Of a stretch of 64,000 nt of DNA, positions 10,470 to 20,229 are shown in pieces. Source of the stretch: Aphrocallistes beatrix (lineage: Eukaryota; Porifera; Hexactinellida; Sceptrulophora; Aphrocallistidae); NCBI GenBank assembly GCA_963281255.1, contig OY725489.1, forward strand, positions 1,674,001 to 1,738,000. The letters are read 5' to 3'. Within the stretch, counting starts at the first letter, position 1. Each line of letters starts with the position of its first letter. The notes below the pieces were generated by a model that was not told the DNA's origin, ran no database searches, and worked only from the letters and a program-made list of their open reading frames with translations. The position numbers were made by a program, and so were the translations under genes.

Positions 10470-11140
10470 ATGGAACTAAATCGCGAGCATTTTCGAGCCA
10501 TGGTCTTCTATGACTTCAAGTCTTGTTTATCACATAGACAATGTCATGACCGATTAACATTTGCTTTTGGTGATAGTGCACCTGCCTTTCCATCGGTAAC
10601 CAATTGGTTTAGAGAACTTTCGCGTGGAACAGAGTCGATTGAAGATGAAGCCCGACCAGGTAGACCGTCAACAGCTACAACAGGAGAAATCGCAGAGCGT
10701 GTGCGTAGCCTGGTTGTTGAAGATCGACGAATAACTTATGAGGCAATTCAGACTACCCTAGGAATTTCATCATGGACAGTTAAGAAGATTCTCCACGAAG
10801 ATATTGGTTTCCACAAATTGAGCAGTCGCTGGATCCCTAACCGAAGACCAAAAAATTGTTGATTGATGTAAATTAATGCTGGTCAAATTTGATATGGAGA
10901 TGTCTAATCGGGTTTCTCAAATCATTAGTGGTGATGAAGCATGGATATACTCTTATGAACCTAAAATGAAGGCTCAATCTCAAGTGTGGGTATTCCCAGA
11001 TGAGAGTGCTCCAACAAAAGTGGTGTGTGGACGTGGACCGGGAAACAGATGGTTACTACTTTTCATGGCCTTACCACTTTTTTTAAATTGTATTAGTTCG
11101 ATGGACGACAAAAAGGATGAGCCTTACTACTCTTGACCAA
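10470..11140 (+). pseudogene. mariner transposase remnant, 5' portion
   Basis: An open frame of 130 codons from 10470 covers the paired helix-turn-helix DNA-binding region of a mariner transposase (FRAMVFYDFK, then VTNWFRELSRG, DEARPGRPS, and LGISSWTVKKILHEDIGF). A TGA at 10860 ends it. A second frame from about 10876 holds the first catalytic-Asp block, ISGDEAWIYSYEP with QSQVWVFP after it, as in the mariner DD34D core. The second and third catalytic residues are absent, so it cannot be active. The frame degenerates before a hAT-like MITE at 11150. Confidence 0.8.
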
Positions 11141-11149
11141 CATAACGAC

Positions 11150-11285
11150 CAGGGGCGCCGAACTTTTCTAAATCTATGGGCCATTTTGGAGTTCTATGGG
11201 GGCTCAGCCCTAAAATTTGTATTGCATCTATGGGCCATCTTCGAATCCAGGGAGGGATCGAGCACCCCCGGGTTCGGCGCCTATG
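11150..11285. mobile_element. Short hAT-like MITE, copy 2
   Basis: 136 bases opening CAGGGGCGCCGAAC and closing GTTCGGCGCCTATG, flanked by ataacgac (11142-11149) and ataatgac (11286-11293), an 8-bp duplication with one mismatch. It is inserted in the mariner remnant, so it is younger than that element. Confidence 0.75.
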
Positions 11286-11293
11286 ATAATGAC

Positions 11294-11795
11294 AATGGCC
11301 TTACCATTTTTTTATGAGCTTCCGACGGCATGATATTCATATTGATATTACCGGGAGTAGATAATTCTTGGCCAAATTATCACATATCCAATATCTATTG
11401 TATCTTTCTTAAGAAACCAATTTATCATTTAAAAATATTTTTGTCCTAAATGGTTTCATTGAATCAGAAACTCCCATCCCTTCCGGTATTTTAAGACTAT
11501 TATATTATTATTCTAAATAGATAATGTTTACCAATTTTGTCGGTAATTTTTGTGCTCTCCAGCAAGCAATATTTACTTGAGAAAAATAAATGAATAGGGT
11601 TTCATATAGATTTTAAATATTTGTAGTAAAAATATAAACGTACTGATATTAGTTACACACACCACATGAATTACCTTAATACTGATACGAAATGAACATA
11701 ACTAAAAAAGCATGATATAAAGAAAGGAAAAATGGAGGAAATTTCATGGAAACTGCGGTTGATTAACAAATGTTTTAAGCTAGATCAGTTTCCTA
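11294..11795. other. 3' flank of the P450 gene
   Basis: AT-rich, with no further gene. A short repeat of GGCCTTACCATTTTTTT links the tail of the mariner remnant across the MITE. Confidence 0.4.
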
Positions 11796-13346
11796 TCAGA
11801 CTCGAGTTAATTTTAGCTTTATATCTTGTTCAGACTTCAAAATTATCGCTAGCATTCGCCTCGGTTCTTTCGTTAGTAATTCCAATTTATAGTGATTGAT
11901 AATTCTTGCAATTGTTACGATTTGTTCATTTAGTGCAAATTTCTGTCCAATACAATTTCTGTAACCTCCTGAGAATGGAATAAACGCGAAAGGATGGCCC
12001 CCTGGAAGATCACGATCAAAACGCATCGGATTAAACTCATCAGGATTCTCCCAAATGTGTGAATTCCGATGCACGCTTCCAATACCTAAATCTATTATAG
12101 TTCCCTTTGGTATTAAATAACCGTTTATGGAAAAGTCATCGCTATTGGTACGGTATATGTCAGGCACAGGTGAATAGAGACGTAACGACTCTTTTATACA
12201 CATGTTTAGAAAACTCAGCTGGTGTAAATCTTCCCATTGTATCCTATCACATTCACGATCTGTTAAGACGTTACGTATTTCTTTCCTACACCTCTCTTGG
12301 TAGTTTGGATGCGTAGCCAACAGATAGAGAGCCCATGATATTCCGGATCCAGTTGTATCGTGTCCTCGGAAGATGAACGTTTTCATCTCTTCGACAATAT
12401 CTTGATTCGTGAGACCATTTCCTGCACCATCTCTCGCTGTTAGTAGGATATCGATAAAATCCTTATACGGTTTATCAATCGTAGAATTTTGGCTATTGAG
12501 TAAATAATTTCTTCTTTGATTTATGACTTTAAACGCATGTTCTCCCACTATCTTGCAATTCTTCCTCCATTGAGCACCATCTGGCGAGAGATAGAAAATG
12601 GGTCTAATCTGGTAAGGAAGGAATATTACTTGCTTTCTTGCTAAGTCTGTATTGATCTTAATCGCAGAAATGTATTCATCATCTTGGTTATGCTGACTGC
12701 TGCCATCATAACTGCAGACACATTTTAATATGTTATCTAAAGTGAGCAGCGTGATTCTCCCAAATATCTCGATCCAATCCTCTCCTTCTTCCAACTGTCT
12801 ATCACAATTGTTGATGAAAATCTCGACTGTGTCGTTGTATATGGCTATATATGGTTTTAGGACATCATAGTGGAACCCAGCAGTCAGTAGCTTTCTCCTG
12901 CGCTGCCATTTTTCATTGTTCGAAATGAGTAAGCCATCTCCGATAAACGGCCTTAGAAGTCCATAAAACAATTCGTTCTTAGGTAGCATGCTTGGTTTCT
13001 TGCACAACAACTCCCCAATCTCCTCAGGGTAGTGAAAACGAATTAAATGTATAAAAGGACCAATACTTAAATGCATAATTCTTATATTTGGATTTTCTGA
13101 TATGTAATTTTCCATATTGCGAAACCCTTCTTCATTCGGCATAAATTTGTCCAATGAACCCCACAAGGGATGTCTCTTTGGTCCGGGAATATTTCTAATA
13201 ATGGTATAGAATTTCCAATAAGAGCGTATGAAACAGGAGATAGAATAAATGAATGCTAGGATTATCGTCGCAATGACCATCAAAAGGCATGCTTTGAAGA
13301 TATGAATATATTCTTCAGTGTCTAGGATCTTCAAAATCAAGTCCAT
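11796..13346 (-). CDS. Cytochrome P450, CYP4-clan
   Basis: A 516-residue monooxygenase in one open frame from the ATG at 13346, so intronless. Residues about 17-40 form the N-terminal membrane anchor, followed by the proline-rich hinge (NIPGPKRHP), placing the enzyme on the cytosolic face of the endoplasmic reticulum. The oxygen-activation helix I reads FRGHDTTGSG, the CYP4-clan version of A/GGxDTT. The K-helix ExxR is in KESLRLYSP, the PERF-type motif is FNPMRF, and the heme loop is FSGGYRNCIGQ with thiolate ligand C465. All expected motifs are present at normal spacing and length. CYP4 enzymes typically hydroxylate fatty acids and related lipids with electrons from P450 reductase; the exact substrate cannot be told. 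The heme loop has GGY where AGP is usual, a mild deviation. No disruption is seen, so it is probably functional. Confidence 0.93.
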   Translation of the reverse strand: MDLILKILDTEEYIHIFKACLLMVIATIILAFIYSISCFIRSYWKFYTIIRNIPGPKRHPLWGSLDKFMPNEEGFRNMENYISENPNIRIMHLSIGPFIHLIRFHYPEEIGELLCKKPSMLPKNELFYGLLRPFIGDGLLISNNEKWQRRRKLLTAGFHYDVLKPYIAIYNDTVEIFINNCDRQLEEGEDWIEIFGRITLLTLDNILKCVCSYDGSSQHNQDDEYISAIKINTDLARKQVIFLPYQIRPIFYLSPDGAQWRKNCKIVGEHAFKVINQRRNYLLNSQNSTIDKPYKDFIDILLTARDGAGNGLTNQDIVEEMKTFIFRGHDTTGSGISWALYLLATHPNYQERCRKEIRNVLTDRECDRIQWEDLHQLSFLNMCIKESLRLYSPVPDIYRTNSDDFSINGYLIPKGTIIDLGIGSVHRNSHIWENPDEFNPMRFDRDLPGGHPFAFIPFSGGYRNCIGQKFALNEQIVTIARIINHYKLELLTKEPRRMLAIILKSEQDIKLKLTRV

Positions 13347-14565
13347 TGTTACTTAGATAGAAATCTTGAGATTGGAGAATCAAGACTATTCAGTTTTCGG
13401 GTTTAATTGAGGGTACTTTGTTTAGTATGGTATATTTTCGAACATTTTTCTACAGACTCTTGTAGGCAATTTATATCCCTAAATCCTGCTTTTACTTAAT
13501 ATGCAAGCTGTTATTTGGTTAATGTTGCAAGAGCTCATCTATTACAAATATGGTCTATTGGCGTAGGTGTTGGATGGATTAGGTAGGCCAAGAATTCTGA
13601 CGACGTACTCAACCTTTACACTCCACCTGCATACTGCTTAAATTATGTCACGCATACTTCGACATCAAGTGATAGCTCCAAGATATATTTCCCCAAGATA
13701 TCTAGTAACATAACCACAGTAACCTAGTACGGCGTGCAGGAAGGAATAAACTGATTCTGTACGCACTCTGTACGCTCCGTACGGGCTCAGTCGTATGCCC
13801 TACAGACTCAGATATTGGTGGCAGAGATTTCAATCTTAAAGCTTAATTAATCTAAATTTCTGGTTGAAGTTTAAATTAGATACATGTAACACCACGAACA
13901 ATCAATTTCGTGAAGAATAATTTCACCGGCCAATGGTATACTGAGTTTGATTTTTGATTTTAACTATCATAACATTAGTTAGTCGGTATATCGTGATATT
14001 TTGCTTATTCGTAAATGTATATTAATCCGTACCGTACGGTGTTTCGTACGGAATACTAAGGTCTGGGATCTCTCGGTTACTATGAACATAATAATTTATT
14101 TGCAGGGTTTCCGCCAGAGCGAGAAGCGTCATTTAACTCGCTTAGCTTGTCAAATAACGTTTTTGCTGTTAATTAAATGAAAGTGAAGCTAGCAGCACGT
14201 TCAGCAGCGAAAAGTGAGCAGTGTATAACTAGTTCTACATAGTTCACAATGCCTTATAGGATCTTGATCAAATTTGAAACAGAACATTATGAGCTAGATA
14301 GCTTTATTTACTTTGAATTTCTAACTCCTCTCATTTATAACCACATGATAATGACGATGCAATTTTGAGGAATTTCTCTAGGTATTGATTCAACGAGATT
14401 GGTTTGATATTTAGATGTTGATAATCGCATATGACATTGTTATATTGGTTTCATTTATTTACAAGTAGAATTAGGAATGACATGAATATTTGAAAAGGTT
14501 TAATGTTACTTGTTATATATCATATTTAATGTTAGTACGTTATATATTGGTTAATTAAGTAGTAC
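13347..14565. other. Upstream region of the P450 gene
   Basis: No gene found. It should contain the P450 promoter (minus strand), but no TATA box or initiator could be assigned. Short palindromes around CCGTACGG occur at about 13780 and 14035. Confidence 0.4.
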
Positions 14566-14566
14566 A

Positions 14567-14594
14567 TCCTTACTATTAAAACTCGATTAATATT

Positions 14595-14658
<64 letters not shown>

Positions 14659-15146
14659 ACGAATTGATTGAAGAAACTGCCGGTCATAGAAAGCTAATTT
14701 TTGGCATGTGGGAGTCTTTTGGCTATGGCTCCAGTAAGTTCTGAGCTCAGAGCAAAATGTCGACTCATCATGGAATTATGACGTCATTGTCACATTTTTA
14801 AAAGTTAAGCAACAGAGTTATTCGAGCATAACTCAGCCATTATAGGAGATAGAAGGCTGAAAATTTAATAGAATCTGTATACCAACATACCTCACATATG
14901 ATGCAATTATCATCAAAAATGATGACTCATCACTTTGTCATGACGTCATCATTACTCATCAAAATTTTAAAATCGACAAATTTGGTGATTTTTTGTACGA
15001 TATTGTTTATAACAGTAGGACATACGTATTTAGAGATGTTATCTCACATATAATTAATCAGTGGTAACCACAGGTGCCCGCAGGGCGCCTCCGGCGGACA
15101 CAAAGTGTCCGCCAGCCGCGCAGCGCAAGCAAGCGAAGCGAGCTTG
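14567..15146 (+). mobile_element. Helitron-like family A copy, complete
   Basis: Starts TCCTTACTATTAAAACTCG after an A at 14566, then a TA tract (14599-14655), CGAATTGATTGAAGAAACTGCC, two TGACGTCA palindromes (near 14776 and 14940), and stem-loops GGCGGACAC-AAA-GTGTCCGCC and CAAGC/GCTTG, ending GAGCTTG with T at 15147. No protein is encoded: it is non-autonomous. A second copy follows head-to-tail. Confidence 0.85.
14599..14655. repeat. (TA)n microsatellite inside family A
   Basis: Almost pure TA dinucleotides. Similar tracts occupy the same place in the copies near 34480, 57380 and 58985, so the tract belongs to the element. Confidence 0.9.
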
Positions 15147-15147
15147 T

Positions 15148-15660
15148 ATATATATCTATATATATCTGTTACGAATTGATTGAAGAAACTGCCAGGCGCA
15201 GAAAGCTGATTTTTGGCATGTGGGAGTCTTTTGGCTATGGCTCCAGTAAGTTCTGAGCTCAGACCAAAATGTTGACTCATCATGGAATTATGACGTCATC
15301 GTCACATTTTTAAAAGTTAAGCAATACAGTTATTCGAGCATAACTCAACCATTATAGGAGATAGAAAGCTCAAATTTTAATAGAATCTGTATACTAACAT
15401 ACCTTACATATGATACAACTATCATCAAAAAATGATGACTCATCACTCTGTCATGACGTCATCATTACGCATCAAAATTTAAAAACTTGATAATTTTGGT
15501 GATTTTTCGTGCGATATCGATTATAATAGTAAGACAGACGTATTTAGAGATGCTATCTTCGATATAATTAATCAATGGTGACCACAGGCGCCCAAAGGGC
15601 GCCTCCGGCGGACACAAAGTGTCCGCCAGCCGCGCAGCGCAAGCAAGCGAAGCGCTCTTG
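15148..15660 (+). mobile_element. Helitron-like family A copy, tandem with the preceding one
   Basis: Begins within the TA tract, without its own TCCTTACTA start, and then follows the family through TGACGTCA sites near 15290 and 15453. Stem-loops GGCGCCC-AAA-GGGCGCC and GGCGGACAC-AAA-GTGTCCGCC are perfect; it ends CTCTTG at 15660, followed by T. Head-to-tail pairs sharing one 5' end are a known product of rolling-circle transposition. Confidence 0.8.
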
Positions 15661-15736
15661 TAGATTATTAATTTAAAGTTTTAATAATTTATCATTAAGT
15701 AACATCGCTTTTTCTAAATTAATATTCCATTGTTTT

Positions 15737-16090
15737 ATGGGGGTTGATTTGGCATATACGTACATGGCACTCCACGATTGGTATGTTCAATTCTCACAAT
15801 TCAGCAAATGGAAGAAGAGTTGCAGAGCAGTATTTGCTTCCGGTTCATTCACAACAACATTCAATCTTGTATTATCAATCTTGATCGTACTTGCTACCTT
15901 GACGATTGTTTGTGGAGATGTTGAATTGTATCCTGGACCAATGAAACGTGGTAAGTAATTTGTAAATGTAACTAGGTTTAACACTTTAGTATTCTTAAAA
16001 TTTTTATCATTTTATCAAGTTTATTTATAGGACATGCTGAGAGGTCTATTCCATGTCACCGTACATCGTCCATGATTATTGATTACAAAA
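15737..16090 (+). CDS. Short spliced frame with a 2A-like motif
   Basis: From an ATG at 15737 the frame gives about 71 residues with a hydrophobic segment (roughly residues 44-60, LVLSILIVLATLTIV) directly followed by CGDVELYPGP, which resembles the 2A ribosome-skipping motif D-V/I-E-x-N-P-G-P but has Tyr for the essential Asn. A consensus donor (GTAAGT) follows at about 15952, and a TTATTTATAG acceptor ends at 16030; joining them keeps the frame open to a TAA near 16097. 2A motifs of this kind occur at the start of some invertebrate non-LTR retrotransposon proteins and of sea-urchin NLR-like proteins, where they can double as signal sequences. Whether this is a gene or a decayed retroelement start is unknown. 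Confidence 0.35.
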
Positions 16091-16097
16091 ATTTATA

Positions 16098-16640
16098 AAT
16101 ATTAAATAGACAAACAACGAAAGCAAAAGTTGTTAAGACTTTAATGTCGATCTAGAATACTTAAGAGTTAGATGAGGAACTTCCTAATGCTTTAGGGTAG
16201 TGGCGCCAATACGTCAAAACGAAATCGCCTTTTGGTATAAATTTTGGATTACGAAATTGTATTCAAGTTATTTCAGAATTATAATGCAAAAAGCAAGTAC
16301 ATACACTTGAAACAAATATGTATTTTCTACCTGATTTTCCAAAATTTAAGTCACGTATTACGTATTACATGCCAATTTGTTCACTTTGGTCAGGATTGAT
16401 ATTAGGTCCACAGTTATATCCTAATTGTCGAAGGCTCGAAGCATCACATATACTAATGCCATAGCTGAGAAATGGATGCGAATTGTAAAAATTACAATTT
16501 TTAGGACCGAGTAGAGGAAAGAGAACATCCTCTGATGGTAATTTGATGGTTGGCATGATATGATGTTATTATTCATGGTTTCTATTTCAGTTCCAAAAGG
16601 ACCATCAATTTATTTGGCAACACTATCAAGACCGATTATG
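16098..16640. other. No gene recognised
   Basis: AT-rich spacer between the 2A-like frame and a gypsy fragment. Short frames without recognisable content. Confidence 0.35.
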
Positions 16641-16644
16641 TTTA

Positions 16645-16882
16645 AATTACGCACTGACTCTATAAAACAGGAAAAATACGCTTCGTTTCGCGATTGGCTT
16701 CAGGAAGCTAAATGCTGTTACAAAGGACGCATACTCCCTCCCAGACATCCAAACGATTTTAGGCAGATTGAAAGGCTCCGGATATTTTACTATGATGGAC
16801 GTTGCAAGCACTACTGGTGCACCCCATGAACCGGATGTAGAGAAGACAGCATTCTATGCGCCCCGAGGGAAGTTCGAAATTT
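16645..16882 (+). pseudogene. Ty3/gypsy reverse-transcriptase fragment
   Basis: In the frame running from about 16689 to 16882 the translation holds RT motifs in order: FRKLNAVTKDAYSLPDI, GRLKGSGYFTMMDVAS and EKTAFYAPRGKFEISM. These are the first RT blocks of Ty3/gypsy polymerases, including the Asp of the first catalytic motif. A KTGKIRF block just upstream lies in another frame, so a frameshift is present. The piece stops abruptly at the 3' terminus of a family A repeat, and the YxDD box is missing. Confidence 0.8.
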
Positions 16883-16967
16883 CAATGTGAGCCTAGGCGT
16901 CCTTTGGACGCCTCTGGCGGACACAGTGTCCGCCAGCCACGTAGCACAAGCAAGCGAAGCGGGCTTG
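16883..16967 (+). mobile_element. Helitron-like family A 3' terminus only
   Basis: Only the last 85 bases of the family: TCAATGTGAGCC, a stem-loop GGCGTCC-TTT-GGACGCC, a second GGCGGACAC-A-GTGTCCGCC, and the end AAGCGGGCTTG followed by T. The first stem differs from other copies by paired changes that keep base pairing. Confidence 0.8.
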
Positions 16968-17868
16968 TTAATTAATTAAGTTAATTGGCAGAAATCTGGA
17001 TTTTGTCTAATCTTTATCCTGATATTAAAAAATTTGATAATTTTCAGTGGTCTTGAAATATAGTATAAGATTAGAAAATAGAATTATAATATATTTTCAA
17101 ATTATTAGCAGTAATATTTATGAATCTCTGTCGAAAAACGATGGAATTAGTGTAAATATTTAGAAAATCTTACTCAATCTGATGGACATAAAACAAAACT
17201 GAAATTGCAACGTATAAATTGGTAGAAGAATTCCCAGATGATCTGCAAATCCAGAGTTAGAAACTGAATTGGGTCAGTTTGTTTCTTTGCGAAGGCATTT
17301 TAAAGTGAAAAAATTAACAATTAAAATTTCAAAATTGACAAAATTTGAACTCTACCTTTTCTAACATTCTGACCACTTTGCGTATCTACCTGGTGCTAAT
17401 GATCACTAACTGTAGCGGAGAAAGGTCATTCTCCATATTGAAATTGATTTGCAATCGCTTGCGCATTTCAATGCTGCAAATAAAAATTTTCATTCTCAAT
17501 CTTAGTTATTATGGTCTTTAGAGATTGTAATTCGAATATTTTCAATGATTTAAAAATGTGTTTTGTATGGTGAGTTTTGTGGAGAAAAAATGTGTCCTAG
17601 TACGCTGCGAAAATCACTGTTTTCGAATTATATTTCTAGAGTCTTAGCGAAATTCTACGACAAATTAACTCTCACATTTTCCTCTAACACTCTAAATTTG
17701 TAGAAATATAGGATGTTTAGATCAGTACATATTGAGAACCATTCGGATAATATTTTTTGGTGATGTGAAAAAAAGTGCCATAACTTGAATAGAACGAAAA
17801 TAGGAAAGTAGAAATACGTAAATGTAAACAAGAATCATTTAGAAAGTAGATAATGTAGGTAACTAAAA
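16968..17868. other. Intergenic with a weak hAT-like trace
   Basis: Mostly featureless. At about 17400-17520 a broken frame contains SGERSFS and LKLICNRLR-like words that resemble the hAT C-terminal dimerisation region, but it is too decayed to call. Confidence 0.3.
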
Positions 17869-19124
17869 TTAGATATTTTTGAGAATTCGCACTGTAACCT
17901 CCAAATCCAAACTGTCTGATTTAGTGAACTCTTTCAAATCTGTAGAGAGAGGAATCGAAGCTATTTTAGGACATGACCGGAAATATTGCCCTTTAGATAA
18001 AACTATTGGATGATTTTTGAAGGTCAGAGAACTCTTGAAGTCTCTATGACAAATCACTTGTGTGGTAAAAATAGCTTTGAAAGGCCATTCTAATGAATCA
18101 TAATTATCTCCACTACTAGGATTGAATTCAATTATAAAATTAAGAGCATCAGAAGAATAAACCAACAGAAATTTATAGCCTGCGACTACATAATAATCAG
18201 AAGAATGAGGGTAGAGTTTAGGCTTAAACTTCTTAACAAATTCACTTATAGTCCAGTTCAATTTACTTTCATGTCTGACCTGAACATCTTTCAATGATTG
18301 GATTTCCTTGCTTTTCATTTTCATTTCATTTTCCAAAGATTCGACTTTTTTTTCGAGTAACTCATTCTTTTTCATAGAATTCTCAAACTTTTCTTCCAAA
18401 GCGAGTTTCAGTTCTGTATGTAGACACCTATTTTCTTCCAAATGTTGTTTCAACTCTCGCCGTTTTAACTCCACCACTTCACACCTGTACTTTTCATACG
18501 GACACACAACGGACTCTTCAGAACATCCACTCTCTCGATGACACAAAATGCTCTCGCGACGCACGCGTATCCCACATCCCAATTCACACAACACTTCTAC
18601 CTTCCCACACACCTTCACATGCTCTACCATCTCACACACCTTATGCACTCCGAACAGTGCAAACACGCCTCTTCACGTTGGGAGCATTCCTCTCGCATGT
18701 GCTTTCCCATCTCATCACGTGTTGTCACAACGCCACACAACGGTTGACACGACTCATACACATGACTACATGTAGTCAGGTGATTTTCCACAATCTCCAG
18801 CCTACCCAACCACTCACAGCCTCGCTTGGATAAGGGACAGGCACACTTCAATGATAGAATTGTGTCACGGACGTTAGCATTCGGACCGATTGATTCATCT
18901 TCTCGCATACATCTGAAACAGAATGACTCTCCTGTTGTATTAATGGAAGTGTCTTTCATTATTCCTTTACATCTCAGACACTTCAGCATAGTATTTTCTC
19001 TCTCAGAAAGTTTTTCGGTTAGAATATCACTTCTGTATCCTCCCAATGAACCCCCATCTAGCTTAACTAGATACAACTCAGTCACTGTCTCAGGTTCTAA
19101 CGGTACACTTGTTCTTGTGACCAT
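17869..19124 (-). pseudogene. RING / TRAF zinc-finger / coiled-coil / MATH protein with one frameshift
   Basis: Two minus-strand frames together form a TRAF-type protein. The first (ATG at 19124, 166 codons) has a degenerate RING-like Cys cluster (C49, C52, C69, C72) and TRAF-type fingers (C94 to C147). The second (to 17869) continues the fingers (VCEMVEHVKVC, CELGCG), then a coiled coil (about 80-128 of that frame) and a MATH domain (136-262: LNWTISEFVKKF, then LEWPFKAIFTTQVICHRD). The frames overlap near 18640-18660 with one base fewer than needed in the GGAGTGCATAAGG region. Intact proteins of this layout are cytoplasmic trimeric adaptors or E3 ligases in TNF-receptor/Toll signalling. Everything else is open, so this may be a very recent pseudogene, an allele, or a sequencing error. 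Confidence 0.75.
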
Positions 19125-19739
19125 ATATTTCTGTTTTAATTTAAATGAACATCAATTCTATAAAAATCTATAAAATATTTAACTTGGATATATACTTAAA
19201 TATTGAGTTAAAACTGGATACTTAAAAGTGTGAATTTGGATCTAAATCTTAATATTATAATGATAGGCAGGGATGGTAGGAATGCTGTTAACATATTAGC
19301 AAGACTTTTCCTCCCAAACATTCCAATTATAGCTAGATAGTTCATGCTTTACTGTAATGTTATAGCAGCAAATTAGATGCTTTCAATAGTTGCTATTATA
19401 ACAATTGTTAACAGTAAATTAGTTGCTATCAAAATTCCGTCAATTGAAAATTTGCCAAGCCTTGTGGAATCTGTTGCGAATGGCGAATGTTTCGTCGCCG
19501 GTATCGAGGCTGAGTATCGTGTTTGTGTCAGAAAGTGTGTTATTTCAATCTTTTCTGACAGCGGAGTGATCGGGTAGTGCAGGATTTGGAAGGTCAGATA
19601 ATCATTCCATCCTGATGAATCAAAAATTAATTATAATTAATTCAAAAATTCTAGTGATTTAATATTGTCGCTATATCCAAGGAAGACAGACGGCCGGACA
19701 CTAAAACTAAAAATGTCATAATGATCGAAAAACAGAGTT
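19125..19739. other. Spacer upstream of the TRAF-type gene
   Basis: The promoter of the minus-strand TRAF-type gene should lie here; no elements could be assigned. No other gene recognised. Confidence 0.35.
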
Positions 19740-19773
19740 CATTGGCAACTGTATTTTGGACTCTTTCAAATCT

Positions 19774-19805
<32 letters not shown>

Positions 19806-20180
19806 GAGTTTTTACATAACGTTATTTCACATTATTGGAAGAGGTAAAATAATTTTGAACCGAATGGCCCCATCAAACAGAAGGTGAATGAAAATGCTGT
19901 AGATTTCTCTATAGACCAATATGTGCTTGATGAAGAAATGAAGAAAAGGAGAGAGCGAATCGAAGCGTGGAGACTCCTGCAGAAAGTAGATGGGGGAATT
20001 GAAGCTATTCTATGAAGAGAAAAAATACTATTTATAGGAGTACCTAGTTGTATACTGTTAAAACTATTAGGGAGGACTTTTGAAGAGCGAAGAATTCTTG
20101 ATGTGTCTCTATGACAAACCACTCGTAAATAAAAATTAGTTTGAAAGGCCATTCTAATGAATAGATTCCTAAAATAAAAG
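19740..20180 (-). pseudogene. Decayed MATH-domain duplicate
   Basis: Read on the minus strand, nucleotides around 20060-20150 parallel the MATH exon of the neighbouring TRAF-type gene (AATGGCCTTTCAAA, GTCATAGAGACA, ATAGTTTTA, ATAGCTTCAATTCC), giving MAFQTNFYLRVVCHRD against WPFKAIFTTQVICHRD there. Stops and shifts interrupt it. A GA dinucleotide run at 19776-19803 replaces part of the end. It is a tandem duplicate, older than the frameshift in the main gene. Confidence 0.65.
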
Positions 20181-20229
20181 AATTATCTGAACAGATACCT
20201 CTGAGAATAAAACCATAAAATTTAGATTT

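Noticed and set aside
18308..18775. Plus-strand frames of 69-77 codons
   Set aside because: They are shadows of the minus-strand TRAF-type gene, which has recognisable domains.
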